Assembly: GCA_017472905.1 (NCBI GenBank)
Contig: JAFUNW010000070.1
Location: 1-7,421, forward strand
DNA length: 7,421 nt
Source of the DNA: Bacteroidaceae bacterium
GTDB taxonomy: Bacteria; Bacteroidota; Bacteroidia; Bacteroidales; Bacteroidaceae
Direction of reading: 5' to 3'
Shown piece after piece: positions 1 through 7,148 of this stretch. Numbering within the stretch: the stretch's first letter is position 1; the number at the start of each line of letters is the position of its first letter. Position numbers and translations under genes: made by a program. The notes below the pieces were generated by a model, which made no database searches, was not told where the DNA came from, and saw only the letters and a list, made by a program, of their open reading frames with translations.

Positions 1-2
1 AT

Positions 3-3000
3 TTTACCAACGGGAAAGCCGGCGAATGGAAAGAACTCTTTTGCAAACCAACCGGAGGACCTGCCTTCCACCAAATCCGTATAGCTGACGTAGATGGAGA
101 CGGACGCGATGAGATGCTTACCGGAGGATATACCATGAATGAAAATGGAAATACACTGAACAATCCGGGCATCGCGCATGGTGACCGCTTCCGTACAAGC
201 GACATTGACCCTTCACGTCCGGGACTCGAAACTTTTGCCATCCAACAAAATGCAGGAGACATGCTCGGTCAAATACTCTATGATGCAGCAACCGGTAAGG
301 CTATCAAGAAATGGTATCTCTCTTCTGTTGGAGACGTAGGTCGCGGAGAATGTATGGACATTGACCCGAACCATTGGGGATGGGAAATGTGGTCAACAAT
401 GGGAGGAGTATACAATGCTCAAGGCGACCTCATCCCTGAACATACCAACCCCTATCCGACAGAGGGAATTTGGTGGGATGGCGATTACGATCGCGAAATT
501 GTAGAAACAAGTGATAGCCACTATAACGTATATATCAAAGACTTCTACAAAGGTAGATTGATAGAAATAGCCAAACTAAGCAATTGGCGCTATGTAACCG
601 TATATGCCAAACGTGCAGCTTTCTGGGGAGACATTGCCGGAGACTGGCGCGAAGAACTGATTTTGCTTCACAAAGAAAATGGGGTATGTGTAGGTATTGT
701 CGGTTTTGCAACCGATTTGCCGACAGACATAGACAACATCTATTGTTTACAGGAAGATCCAGCCTATCGTTTGCAATGTACGACCAAGGGGTATTACCAA
801 AGTCCGAACACCGGCTTCTATCTGGGATACGACATGCCCCGTCCGCAACTGCCTCCTTGCATGGTGACAGACCTTGTATGGAAAGAAACAAATGAATTTA
901 CAAATTATGAACGTTCTTCTACCGCATCTTATGCCGATGGCAAGAGCATACTTCTTGATTTATATTCATCTGAACAAATAGAAGTGAATACGGACATGAA
1001 GCCCGGTGTACTTTATGCCATGCCTGTAAAAGGACAAACAATCGGTCTGAAAGGAAGCGGCAAGCTAAGCGGCAAAATGGATCTATGGAAAAGTCAAGCC
1101 GGAACTCTCACGGTTGATATACCTTTAAATTACTCCGGAACAACCTACGTATCAGAAGGTACGTTGGAAGTCAATGGAGAAATTAGCGGAAAAGTAGATT
1201 TACGTGCCAGAGGAACATTGGCCGGAAAAGCGAGTGTGAACGATATTGTATTCGAAGGAGCGTTAAATTATGAAGGTTGCCGGATTGCTCCTGCGACATG
1301 CATGACTTTCAACAAGGGACTGACGTTAGACAAGACGGTTTATCTGGAGATGGACATCTGCACTGCTATCGAAAAACAGAGCGCGGATTTACTGAAAGTC
1401 GAAGGAAACCTAACGGTATCTGCTCCTGTTATCTTCACAATTCTTCCGGCGGAATCCGATGTTCAGCCCGGAAAATTCAAGCTCATCGAATATACCGGAG
1501 CATTCAATGGAGAAATAAAGGATTTCTCTGTACGCGGTTTAACCGGACTGTCTTACAACTTGGTTCATGAATCCAACGCCATCTATTTAACCATCAATGA
1601 ACAACGCCAGCCCTCTGCCGGTGTTCAATGGACAGGAGCAATAGACGGCACATGGAATTATCAAACAAAGAACTTCAAGCTGAACGATGTTGAAACTGAA
1701 TTTGTAGCACAAGACGAAGTTGAGTTCATAGATGGAGCTGCAATTTCACAAATTACGGTAAACGAACTGATGCCGATAAAGAAAGTAAGCATCACAAATA
1801 CCAACCAAAATTATGTATTCAATGGAGATGGTGGATTCAGCGGAAGCGGTATGCTGGTCAAAAACGGCAATGGACGTTTGACCCTCAATACGACTAAAAG
1901 CGATTATACCGGCGCAACCATCATCAATGGAGGAATTGTTACTGTAAAAGAATTGGCCGATGGTGGCATGCCAAGTTCACTAGGAGCAGCAAGTTCTTCT
2001 GCCGACAATTTGCAAATCGGTAAGGCTACTTTGATTATCAACAATTCAAATACAGCGACAAATCGAGGTATCACACTTACTGACACTGCAACCATACAAG
2101 TAACGAGCGGAGCTACTGCTTTGAAAGGCATCATCAAAGGAAACGGTATGTTAGTAAAAAGCGGAAGCGGCCAATTGAACATCACCTATGGAGGAACCAA
2201 TCCCTGGAGCAAAGGTACGCGTTTGGACGGAGGTACATTGGCTATGGGAAGTTGGAATACCACTTTCGGTACAGCCACTTCTAAAATCATAGTCAACGGG
2301 AACAGTACCATTCGTATTTTCGACAACAACTCGACTTCACAAGTACCCACACTCAACAACCATGTGGAGATATTAAAGGGCAAGACATTGACGATAGCCG
2401 GAGGTCAACGATGCAAGATACAAGGTATACTGACCGGTGAAGGAACCTTGAAAATTTCATTCCCATACGTACGAGGAGATGTGTCAACAAATATGTCCGG
2501 CTTTACCGGTACGTATCACGTAACCTCCGGACAACTTCGTTTAGTCAGTGCAACAGACCTTTCAAAAGCTACACTGAAACTGGATGCGGGCATATATGTT
2601 GCTCACTACAAGAGCCAAGACAAAACAGAGCAAAATCTGACCACCATGATCGGAGCCTTGGAAAGCTCTGCAACAGATTGTACCTTCTCAACCGGAACTT
2701 ACAATGTCGGCTATCTGGGTACAGACAATACGTTTGCCGGTGTTTTCAACCAAAGTGCTACATTAAATAAATATGGCGATGGAGAACTCTCCTTAAGTGG
2801 AGCCAGTCAATGCCGCATCAACATCAATGGAGGTAGTATTGCCGCCAGCAACACTTCGACAGCCACCACTACCGGATTGATTACGGTAAACAATGGAGGA
2901 ACATTGGCCGGAATAGGAAAAACAGCCTCTGTAGTTGTCAATAAAGGAGGTATTATCACCTCTGGACGTACATCCTATACAGTGGGAACTATCACATTGG

Positions 3001-3428
3001 ACGGAACACTCAACGTAAAAGAAGGTGGTATCCTCTACATTCGTGCACGCGGTACATCCACGATCCGCAACGATGCATTCAATGTTTCCGGAAATATCAC
3101 ATTGAACTCTCCTACATTCCGTATAGAACGTGTAAGCGGAGAATATGCAGACGGAGACGAAATAAAGATTTTCAAAGGCAAGGGAGTTATCAATCTTTCC
3201 GGAGAACCGGTATTGGAGCCGGCAATTCCTGCTCCCGGATACAAATGGGATACTTCTACACTTGCTACAGATGGAACCATCCGAGTGTTGGTTGATCCTA
3301 CAGGTATTGAAGAGGTGGAAACCGACAATCCCGACAAAGCCGTTATATACGACCTATCCGGACGAAAAATCAATAAAATCGAATCTCATGGGGTTTATAT
3401 TATAAACGGAAAGAAAGTCGTAAAATAA
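3..3428 (+). CDS. PL11 rhamnogalacturonan lyase fused to autotransporter-type beta-strand repeats (5'-truncated)
   Basis: The frame is open from the first base triplet of the window, so the ATG at 114 is internal and the true start lies upstream; 1141 residues are visible. The first ~290 residues match the C-terminal part of family PL11 lyases, which cleave rhamnogalacturonan-I by beta-elimination. Supporting motifs are a calcium-binding-type DVDGDGRDE (nt 87-113), the run DIDPNHWGWEMWS, AGDWREELIL (about nt 636-665), and DPAYRL followed by NTGFYLG. From about nt 1020 the protein becomes Gly/Thr/Asn-rich beta-strand repeats of the PATR type, for example LVKNGNGRLTL then YTGATIINGG (nt 1854-1950) and LVKSGSGQLNI (nt 2151). 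It ends in AVIYDLSGRKINK then GVYIINGKKVVK, a short tail resembling type IX sorting tails and common in Bacteroides secreted proteins. No beta-barrel autotransporter domain follows. The protein is presumably exported, but its signal peptide lies outside the window. The family call is firm; the exact substrate is inferred. Confidence 0.9.
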   Translation, partial: FTNGKAGEWKELFCKPTGGPAFHQIRIADVDGDGRDEMLTGGYTMNENGNTLNNPGIAHGDRFRTSDIDPSRPGLETFAIQQNAGDMLGQILYDAATGKAIKKWYLSSVGDVGRGECMDIDPNHWGWEMWSTMGGVYNAQGDLIPEHTNPYPTEGIWWDGDYDREIVETSDSHYNVYIKDFYKGRLIEIAKLSNWRYVTVYAKRAAFWGDIAGDWREELILLHKENGVCVGIVGFATDLPTDIDNIYCLQEDPAYRLQCTTKGYYQSPNTGFYLGYDMPRPQLPPCMVTDLVWKETNEFTNYERSSTASYADGKSILLDLYSSEQIEVNTDMKPGVLYAMPVKGQTIGLKGSGKLSGKMDLWKSQAGTLTVDIPLNYSGTTYVSEGTLEVNGEISGKVDLRARGTLAGKASVNDIVFEGALNYEGCRIAPATCMTFNKGLTLDKTVYLEMDICTAIEKQSADLLKVEGNLTVSAPVIFTILPAESDVQPGKFKLIEYTGAFNGEIKDFSVRGLTGLSYNLVHESNAIYLTINEQRQPSAGVQWTGAIDGTWNYQTKNFKLNDVETEFVAQDEVEFIDGAAISQITVNELMPIKKVSITNTNQNYVFNGDGGFSGSGMLVKNGNGRLTLNTTKSDYTGATIINGGIVTVKELADGGMPSSLGAASSSADNLQIGKATLIINNSNTATNRGITLTDTATIQVTSGATALKGIIKGNGMLVKSGSGQLNITYGGTNPWSKGTRLDGGTLAMGSWNTTFGTATSKIIVNGNSTIRIFDNNSTSQVPTLNNHVEILKGKTLTIAGGQRCKIQGILTGEGTLKISFPYVRGDVSTNMSGFTGTYHVTSGQLRLVSATDLSKATLKLDAGIYVAHYKSQDKTEQNLTTMIGALESSATDCTFSTGTYNVGYLGTDNTFAGVFNQSATLNKYGDGELSLSGASQCRININGGSIAASNTSTATTTGLITVNNGGTLAGIGKTASVVVNKGGIITSGRTSYTVGTITLDGTLNVKEGGILYIRARGTSTIRNDAFNVSGNITLNSPTFRIERVSGEYADGDEIKIFKGKGVINLSGEPVLEPAIPAPGYKWDTSTLATDGTIRVLVDPTGIEEVETDNPDKAVIYDLSGRKINKIESHGVYIINGKKVVK

Positions 3429-3446
3429 TTTGTTTCTAAGGAAATA

Positions 3447-3484
3447 TTAGAGTGGGTAGCGTACTGCCCACTCTAATTTCTTTC
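3447..3484 (+). terminator. Rho-independent terminator after the lyase gene
   Basis: TTAGAGTGGGTAG (3447-3459) pairs with CTGCCCACTCTAA (3464-3476) as a 13-bp stem with one G-T wobble and a 4-nt loop, CGTA. It is followed by TTTCTTTC. It starts 18 nt after the lyase stop codon. The T tract is broken by a C, so some read-through into the next gene is possible. Confidence 0.8.
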
Positions 3485-3524
3485 ACCCCTTCACACCTGT
3501 TCCTACATGCCAAACCAGAGAATC

Positions 3525-4574
3525 ATGAGAAAAATATATTTCATACGGTTGCTTTTATTAACAAGTAGCTTCTACATATCCTCTCTATATGCTCAAACCT
3601 CTCTGATAACAGATACGTTTCGGGTAATGAGCTACAATGTGGAAAATCTGTTTGATTGCAAACACGATTCATTGAAAAACGACCATGAGTTTCTTCCCAA
3701 TAGCATAAGAAAATGGACCTACTCAAGATATAAGCAAAAACTTCTGCGGATAAGCCAAATCATTGTGGCCGTTGGCGAAAACAGATTGCCGGACCTCATA
3801 GGGCTTTGCGAAGTAGAAAATGAGCAAACCATGCGCGACCTCACCCGATACTCGCCCCTGAAAAAAGCCGGATATAAATACCTCATAACAAATTCCCCCG
3901 ATGAGCGCGGCATAGACGTAGCTCTACTCTATCAGCCTCAACGCTTTCTGGTTCTCCATAAAGAAGAAGTACCCATCCCTTCACAACAGATCCATCAACG
4001 ACCTACGCGAAATATTCTTCAAGTCTCCGGACGTATAATTACCGGAGACACACTACACATCTTTGTCTGTCATTTTCCCTCTCGTTCAGGCGGGACAAAG
4101 AAATCTTACCCTTTTCGCTGTTTAGCAGCAAACATGCTGAAACAAAAAGTTGATTCGCTATTTTCCGTACAGGCCTCACCTAAGATATTGATCATGGGCG
4201 ATTTTAATGAATATCCGAATAGCAAACTCTTTACAGAGGTATTACAAACCAGAACTCCGTCAGACACCATCCCTCCCCAATCAACATCGCTATACAACCT
4301 CATGGCATCGCTTTCCGGAGGAACCTATCGCTATCAAGGTGAATGGGGCATTTTCGATCAGATTCTGGCCTCAGGTTCTCTATTTATGAAAAACAAGAGC
4401 TTACGACTCTCACCCTCTTTGGCCAGCATCGCCCATTTCCCATTCTTATTAGAAGAAGACAAGCGATATGGCGGTAAACAACCCTTCCGCACTTATCACG
4501 GTATGAAATATCAAGGTGGATATAGCGACCATCTTCCGGTTTATGTCGACCTGCTGATGTTCTATGACCACTGA
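3525..4574 (+). CDS. Exported endonuclease/exonuclease/phosphatase (EEP) family protein
   Basis: This is a metal-dependent phosphoesterase of the DNase I/EEP fold, 349 residues from the ATG at 3525. That start gives a clean signal peptide (MRK, a hydrophobic stretch to about residue 20, then LYA-Q with likely cleavage after Ala23). An in-frame ATG at 3507 would add six residues, MPNQRI, and cannot be excluded. EEP landmarks appear in order: MSYNVENLFD (Asn38), LCEVEN (Glu96), GIDVALLY, VCHFPSR (His183), LIMGDFNEYP (Asp226, Asn228), GIFDQIL (Asp278) and YSDHLPVYVDL (Asp335, His336). All expected active-site positions are therefore present. It should act in the periplasm or outside the cell. 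Whether the substrate is nucleic acid or another phosphodiester cannot be told from sequence. It follows the lyase terminator by about 40 nt with no recognisable Bacteroides promoter between, so its transcription is unclear. It converges on the GNAT gene. Confidence 0.88.
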   Translation: MRKIYFIRLLLLTSSFYISSLYAQTSLITDTFRVMSYNVENLFDCKHDSLKNDHEFLPNSIRKWTYSRYKQKLLRISQIIVAVGENRLPDLIGLCEVENEQTMRDLTRYSPLKKAGYKYLITNSPDERGIDVALLYQPQRFLVLHKEEVPIPSQQIHQRPTRNILQVSGRIITGDTLHIFVCHFPSRSGGTKKSYPFRCLAANMLKQKVDSLFSVQASPKILIMGDFNEYPNSKLFTEVLQTRTPSDTIPPQSTSLYNLMASLSGGTYRYQGEWGIFDQILASGSLFMKNKSLRLSPSLASIAHFPFLLEEDKRYGGKQPFRTYHGMKYQGGYSDHLPVYVDLLMFYDH

Positions 4575-4585
4575 ATACTCACAAA

Positions 4586-5122
4586 TCATATACCATATAC
4601 AACACGATGTATTGTCTGACAAATATCAGAATAGTCTCGATTAAAAACCAATTCATTCGTAGCCATTAAATATAAAGGTATCGGAAGATCTTTAGGCCGA
4701 TAAGGGGGTTGCAGATAATCACATTCCCATAATTGCAAACCACACCGTTGATAAAAGGAAATGCGTTTTCGACTCAACAAACCATTGGGATGTTCTACTT
4801 CCAATACAATGGGACGTTTCTTGTCATGAATAAACTCAGTAAGCAACCTCTTGCCATACCCTTTTCCCTGTAAATCCGGGCTTACGGCCAAATGTTCGAT
4901 ATATAAATAATGAGAGAAATCCCAATAAGTCAATAGTCCTATTGGAGACGAAACCTCCTCATCACGAATCAAACAGCAATGAAACAACGGATGATTATCC
5001 GTATTATGCCGTTGCATCTCATCATCTCTACGTTCATTTTCCGGGAATGCCTGATGCAACAAATCTTCCACAAATGAATAAAGAACATGCCGACTATTTA
5101 TCTCTTCAAAACTTAAGTCCAT
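4586..5122 (-). CDS. GNAT family N-acetyltransferase
   Basis: This 178-residue protein has the length and layout of a single-domain GNAT enzyme, which transfers an acetyl group from acetyl-CoA to an amine. The beta4 strand and acetyl-CoA pyrophosphate loop are clear: YIEHLAVSPDLQGKGYGKRL (residues 74-92), with the Q/RxxGxG/A signature as QGKGYG at 85-90. LEVEHPNG (107-114) gives beta5, and ISFYQRCGLQ (121-130) is the usual helix and strand after it. The tail PPYRPKDLPIPLYLMA is typical of Bacteroidales members of the family. The acceptor substrate cannot be predicted. There is no signal peptide, so it is cytoplasmic. It has its own promoter at 5152-5159 and lies 11 bp from the convergent EEP gene, with no convincing terminator between them, so the two transcripts probably overlap. 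It is divergent from the upxY-like gene. Confidence 0.9.
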   Translation of the reverse strand: MDLSFEEINSRHVLYSFVEDLLHQAFPENERRDDEMQRHNTDNHPLFHCCLIRDEEVSSPIGLLTYWDFSHYLYIEHLAVSPDLQGKGYGKRLLTEFIHDKKRPIVLEVEHPNGLLSRKRISFYQRCGLQLWECDYLQPPYRPKDLPIPLYLMATNELVFNRDYSDICQTIHRVVYGI

Positions 5123-5151
5123 ATACTTCTCTAACGAATGAATTCATGGTA

Positions 5152-5159
5152 CAAAGATA
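5152..5159 (-). promoter_or_regulatory. Bacteroides-type -7 promoter element for the GNAT gene
   Basis: Read on the minus strand this is TATCTTTG, an exact match to the Bacteroides -7 consensus TAnnTTTG. It lies 29 nt upstream of the ATG at 5122, which predicts a short leader of about 20-25 nt. The -33 element is weak: the nearest TTG on this strand (5183-5185) is 23 nt away, longer than the usual 19-21. Confidence 0.65.
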
Positions 5160-5365
5160 CACAGAATGGTTGATTTTTACTTCAATCGCTCATTGGATTT
5201 GCAAATATTATCAAGCTATTTAAAGAAGATTTCCGACTATTTTGAAGATACATCGTATATTTCCTTTTTCTATTAGCCACCTTATTATATTAAGAGGGAA
5301 ATAACAATTTATAGAATTATTCCCATTTAAATTATAAGAAAAAGCCCAAATTTAGAAAAAAGCAT

Positions 5366-5373
5366 TATCTTTG
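5366..5373 (+). promoter_or_regulatory. Bacteroides-type -7 promoter element for the upxY-like gene
   Basis: TATCTTTG matches the TAnnTTTG consensus exactly and lies 53 nt upstream of the ATG at 5427, predicting a leader of roughly 45 nt. No good TTTG is found at the expected -33 spacing (the region reads AAAGCCC), so the promoter may be weak or need an activator. Confidence 0.65.
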
Positions 5374-5390
5374 CACGACCAACGAAACAT

Positions 5391-5409
5391 CATTTTCATT
5401 AAGAAAATG
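5391..5409 (+). other. Leader hairpin upstream of the upxY-like gene
   Basis: CATTTTC (5391-5397) and GAAAATG (5403-5409) form a perfect 7-bp stem around the loop ATTAA, inside the predicted untranslated leader and 17 nt before the start codon. No T run follows, so it is not a terminator. It could be a pause or a translation-control element; function is inference. Confidence 0.4.
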
Positions 5410-5414
5410 TATCT

Positions 5415-5420
5415 AGAAGG
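5415..5420 (+). promoter_or_regulatory. Shine-Dalgarno-like site of the upxY-like gene
   Basis: AGAAGG lies 6 nt before the ATG at 5427. Such sites are uncommon in Bacteroides, whose starts usually sit in AT-rich leaders. It supports the chosen start, which gives an N-terminal extension ahead of the NusG domain. Confidence 0.45.
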
Positions 5421-5426
5421 TAACTT

Positions 5427-6005
5427 ATGGAAGTAACGAACGATGACCTCAGCGCATTTTCCGTATCGACAGTCAATGGGACTGACGACCGCGAAGCGTT
5501 GCCTAAACATTGGGTTGCAGCGTTGGTACAAGTTCGTTGCGAGAAAGCAATCAGCAAGAAATTACAAGAACTCCATATTGAAAATTATGTCCCGACCCAA
5601 TGGGAATACCATCAATGGAGTGACCGAAAAAAAAGAGTGGAACGGGTTGTCATTCCTATGGTAATTTTTATCCATACCGACAAAGCCACAGAAAAACGCC
5701 TGCATACCTATTCCTTCATCAATAAGCTGGTCTCTTATCCCGGTCAGTACACCCCGGCCACCATTCCGGACTCTCAAATTGAGAGTTTGAAATACATGTT
5801 GAGTCATACCGACAAATCGGTTGAAATGCACAACCACATTTTCAAGACCGGTGAAATCATACGCATTGCTCGTGGCCCGCTAAAAGGCTTCGAAGGTGAA
5901 CTCTGTCGGGTAGAGACAAATCGCCCTATGGTAGCAATACATATCGAATGTTTGGGATATGCTTGTGTAAACATTGATAAATCGGATATAGAACTTATCT
6001 GTTAA
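5427..6005 (+). CDS. upxY: UpxY/NusG-like transcription antiterminator
   Basis: This 192-residue protein is a specialised NusG paralogue. The NGN domain spans about residues 28-128: HWVAALVQVRCEKAISKK, then LQELHIENYVPTQWE, a basic stretch DRKKRVER, and VVIPMVIFIH. The KOW domain covers about 139-192, with the KOW loop FKTGEIIRIARGPLKGFEGE at 139-158. Bacteroides UpxY proteins bind the elongating RNA polymerase in the leader of their own capsular polysaccharide operon and prevent premature termination. This protein has the usual size, plus an acidic, Ser/Thr-rich extension of about 26 residues ahead of the NGN domain. Its own -7 promoter element and leader hairpin lie upstream. The expected partner gene upxZ does not follow; an Rpn-type gene does. 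The gene symbol denotes the family, since no locus letter can be assigned. Confidence 0.85.
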   Translation: MEVTNDDLSAFSVSTVNGTDDREALPKHWVAALVQVRCEKAISKKLQELHIENYVPTQWEYHQWSDRKKRVERVVIPMVIFIHTDKATEKRLHTYSFINKLVSYPGQYTPATIPDSQIESLKYMLSHTDKSVEMHNHIFKTGEIIRIARGPLKGFEGELCRVETNRPMVAIHIECLGYACVNIDKSDIELIC

Positions 6006-6030
6006 CTGATAGAATAAAAAACAAGAATTC

Positions 6031-6062
6031 ATTGGCAGATTGAAAAGAAAAATTTACCTTTG
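6031..6062 (+). promoter_or_regulatory. Bacteroides-type promoter for the Rpn-family gene
   Basis: The -7 element TACCTTTG (6055-6062) matches TAnnTTTG exactly, and an ATTG at 6031-6034 lies 20 nt upstream in the -33 position (consensus TTTG, spacing 19-21). This is the best-formed promoter in the window. It predicts a leader of about 35-40 nt before the ATG at 6107, so the gene can be expressed independently of upxY. Confidence 0.75.
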
Positions 6063-6106
6063 CAACCTATAATAATTGCAGGTAGTATATTTAAAACGAA
6101 ACGATT

Positions 6107-6958
6107 ATGGCAAGCTATATCCGATTTGATTGGGCGATGAAACGTCTTTTGCGTGACAAAGCCAACTTTGGTGTATTAGAAGGTCTGCTGACAACTCTTC
6201 TTGAAGAAAAAATCACCATCCAACGTCTGTTGGAAAGTGAAAGCAATCAAGAAGAAGAGTTCGATAAATACAATCGCGTAGACATACTAGCCGAAGATAG
6301 CAAAGGCCAATTATTGTTGTTTGAGATACAAAACAACAACGAATTTGCATATTTCCAACGCATGCTTTTCGGAGTCTCTAAATTAGTCACTGAATACATA
6401 CAACGTGGTCAGGGCTATGAGAACATCCGTAAAATATATAGCATCAACATCGTCTATTTTGCTCTTGGAGCCGGAAAAGACACCGTATATCACGGTATTA
6501 CGGAATTCCGGGGAATACATAATAACGACATTCTGCAACTCTCTCCATTCCAACAAGAGAAGTTTCAGGTAGACACCGTCAGTCAACTCTATCCGGAATA
6601 TTATATCCTGCGGGTAAATGACTTCAACAAATGGTCTAGAGTACCTTTGGAGCAATGGATCTATTTCCTCAATACCGGAGAAATACCGGAAGATGCCGAT
6701 GCGCCCGGTTTAGGTGAGGCTCGCAATCGTTTGGATGTAGACTCCCTCTCTAAAGAGGAAAAGAAAGCCTATTATCGCCACTTAGACAATGTCGTTATTT
6801 TGCGAGATAACATCACGACCGAACGCGAAGAAGGAAGAGCTGAAGGAAGAGCTGAAGGCATTATTGAAATAGCTCGAAATCTAAAAAAACTGAATGTTCC
6901 GATTCAATCAATCATAGAAGCAACCGGACTTACAGAAGAAAACATCAATAACTTATAA
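6107..6958 (+). CDS. Rpn/PD-(D/E)XK nuclease family putative transposase
   Basis: This 283-residue protein belongs to the Rpn/PDDEXK_2 group, annotated as recombination-promoting nucleases or putative transposases. The N-terminus SYIRFDWAMKRLLRDKANF is typical of the group's opening. The nuclease core shows YNRVDILAED (Asp59) and LLFEIQNNNEF (Glu73 and Gln75, the ExQ form of the ExK motif). IQRGQGYENIRKIYSINIV follows at 98-116. The C-terminal part has a low-complexity charged stretch, EREEGRAEGRAEG (239-251), and then a small helical tail (IARNLKKLNVPI then IIEATGLTEENINNL), as is usual in the family. Length and active-site residues suggest an intact gene. Members can promote RecA-independent recombination, but a role here is inferred from family only. 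It starts 101 nt after the upxY-like stop and has its own promoter. No terminal inverted repeats or target duplications were recognised around it. Confidence 0.88.
   Translation: MASYIRFDWAMKRLLRDKANFGVLEGLLTTLLEEKITIQRLLESESNQEEEFDKYNRVDILAEDSKGQLLLFEIQNNNEFAYFQRMLFGVSKLVTEYIQRGQGYENIRKIYSINIVYFALGAGKDTVYHGITEFRGIHNNDILQLSPFQQEKFQVDTVSQLYPEYYILRVNDFNKWSRVPLEQWIYFLNTGEIPEDADAPGLGEARNRLDVDSLSKEEKKAYYRHLDNVVILRDNITTEREEGRAEGRAEGIIEIARNLKKLNVPIQSIIEATGLTEENINNL
6830..6858 (+). repeat. In-frame 12-bp tandem repeat in the Rpn-family gene
   Basis: The unit GAAGGAAGAGCT occurs twice exactly (6830-6841, 6842-6853), followed by a partial third copy (GAAGG). It encodes the EGRA repeat just before the C-terminal helical tail. 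Because the unit is a multiple of three, slippage would change linker length without breaking the frame. Confidence 0.9.
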
Positions 6959-7056
6959 CCAAGAAGTTCTGTTTTATTTAAACAATCAGTCATACGACAA
7001 TTCACAATAACATTGTATAGGAATATGCTCCAATCATATCCCTAGGGTATTCATGT

Positions 7057-7081
7057 AAAGAACGAATCTTAAGTTCTTTTT
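7057..7081 (+). terminator. Possible weak terminator downstream of the Rpn-family gene
   Basis: AAAGAAC (7057-7063) pairs with GTTCTTT (7073-7079) around a 9-nt loop, with the T run extending to 7081. It lies about 100 nt after the Rpn stop codon. The stem is short and GC-poor, so termination would be inefficient. It also lies inside the larger inverted repeat and may be part of that structure. Confidence 0.4.
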
Positions 7082-7105
7082 AAATCCCCCAATACCATTT
7101 ATACC

Positions 7106-7148
7106 AGAAAAGTTAATAGGTTAATAACGTAACCTAGACGACTTTTCT
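7106..7148. other. Two-tier hairpin in the 3' non-coding region
   Basis: The outer stem is AGAAAAGT (7106-7113) with ACTTTTCT (7141-7148), 8 perfect bp. After an internal loop of 3 and 4 nt the inner stem is TAGGTTA (7117-7123) with TAACCTA (7130-7136), 7 perfect bp, closed by the loop ATAACG. Fifteen base pairs in 43 nt is more than expected by chance in plain AT-rich DNA. No T run follows, so it is not a typical terminator. Confidence 0.6.

Larger units (their letters stand above)
5123..5426. other. Divergent intergenic region between the GNAT and upxY-like genes
   Basis: This 304-bp AT-rich stretch has no plausible coding sequence. It holds a -7 promoter element facing each way (5152-5159 minus, 5366-5373 plus). 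It also has a perfect 10-bp palindrome ATTTGCAAAT (5197-5206), an imperfect inverted repeat (GGGAAATAA at 5296-5304 against TTATTCCC at 5317-5324), and a leader hairpin (5391-5409) just before the upxY-like start. I found no long inverted-repeat pair of the sort that flanks invertible capsule promoters. Confidence 0.6.

Noticed and set aside
114..116. ATG at 114 as the start of the lyase gene
   Set aside because: The frame is open upstream to position 3, and the upstream codons encode the conserved DVDGDGRDE calcium-binding-type motif of the same domain. The gene therefore begins before the window.
3426..3432. Promoter -7 element TAATTTG for the EEP gene
   Set aside because: It is one base short of the TAnnTTTG consensus and lies upstream of the terminator hairpin, so a transcript from it would be terminated.
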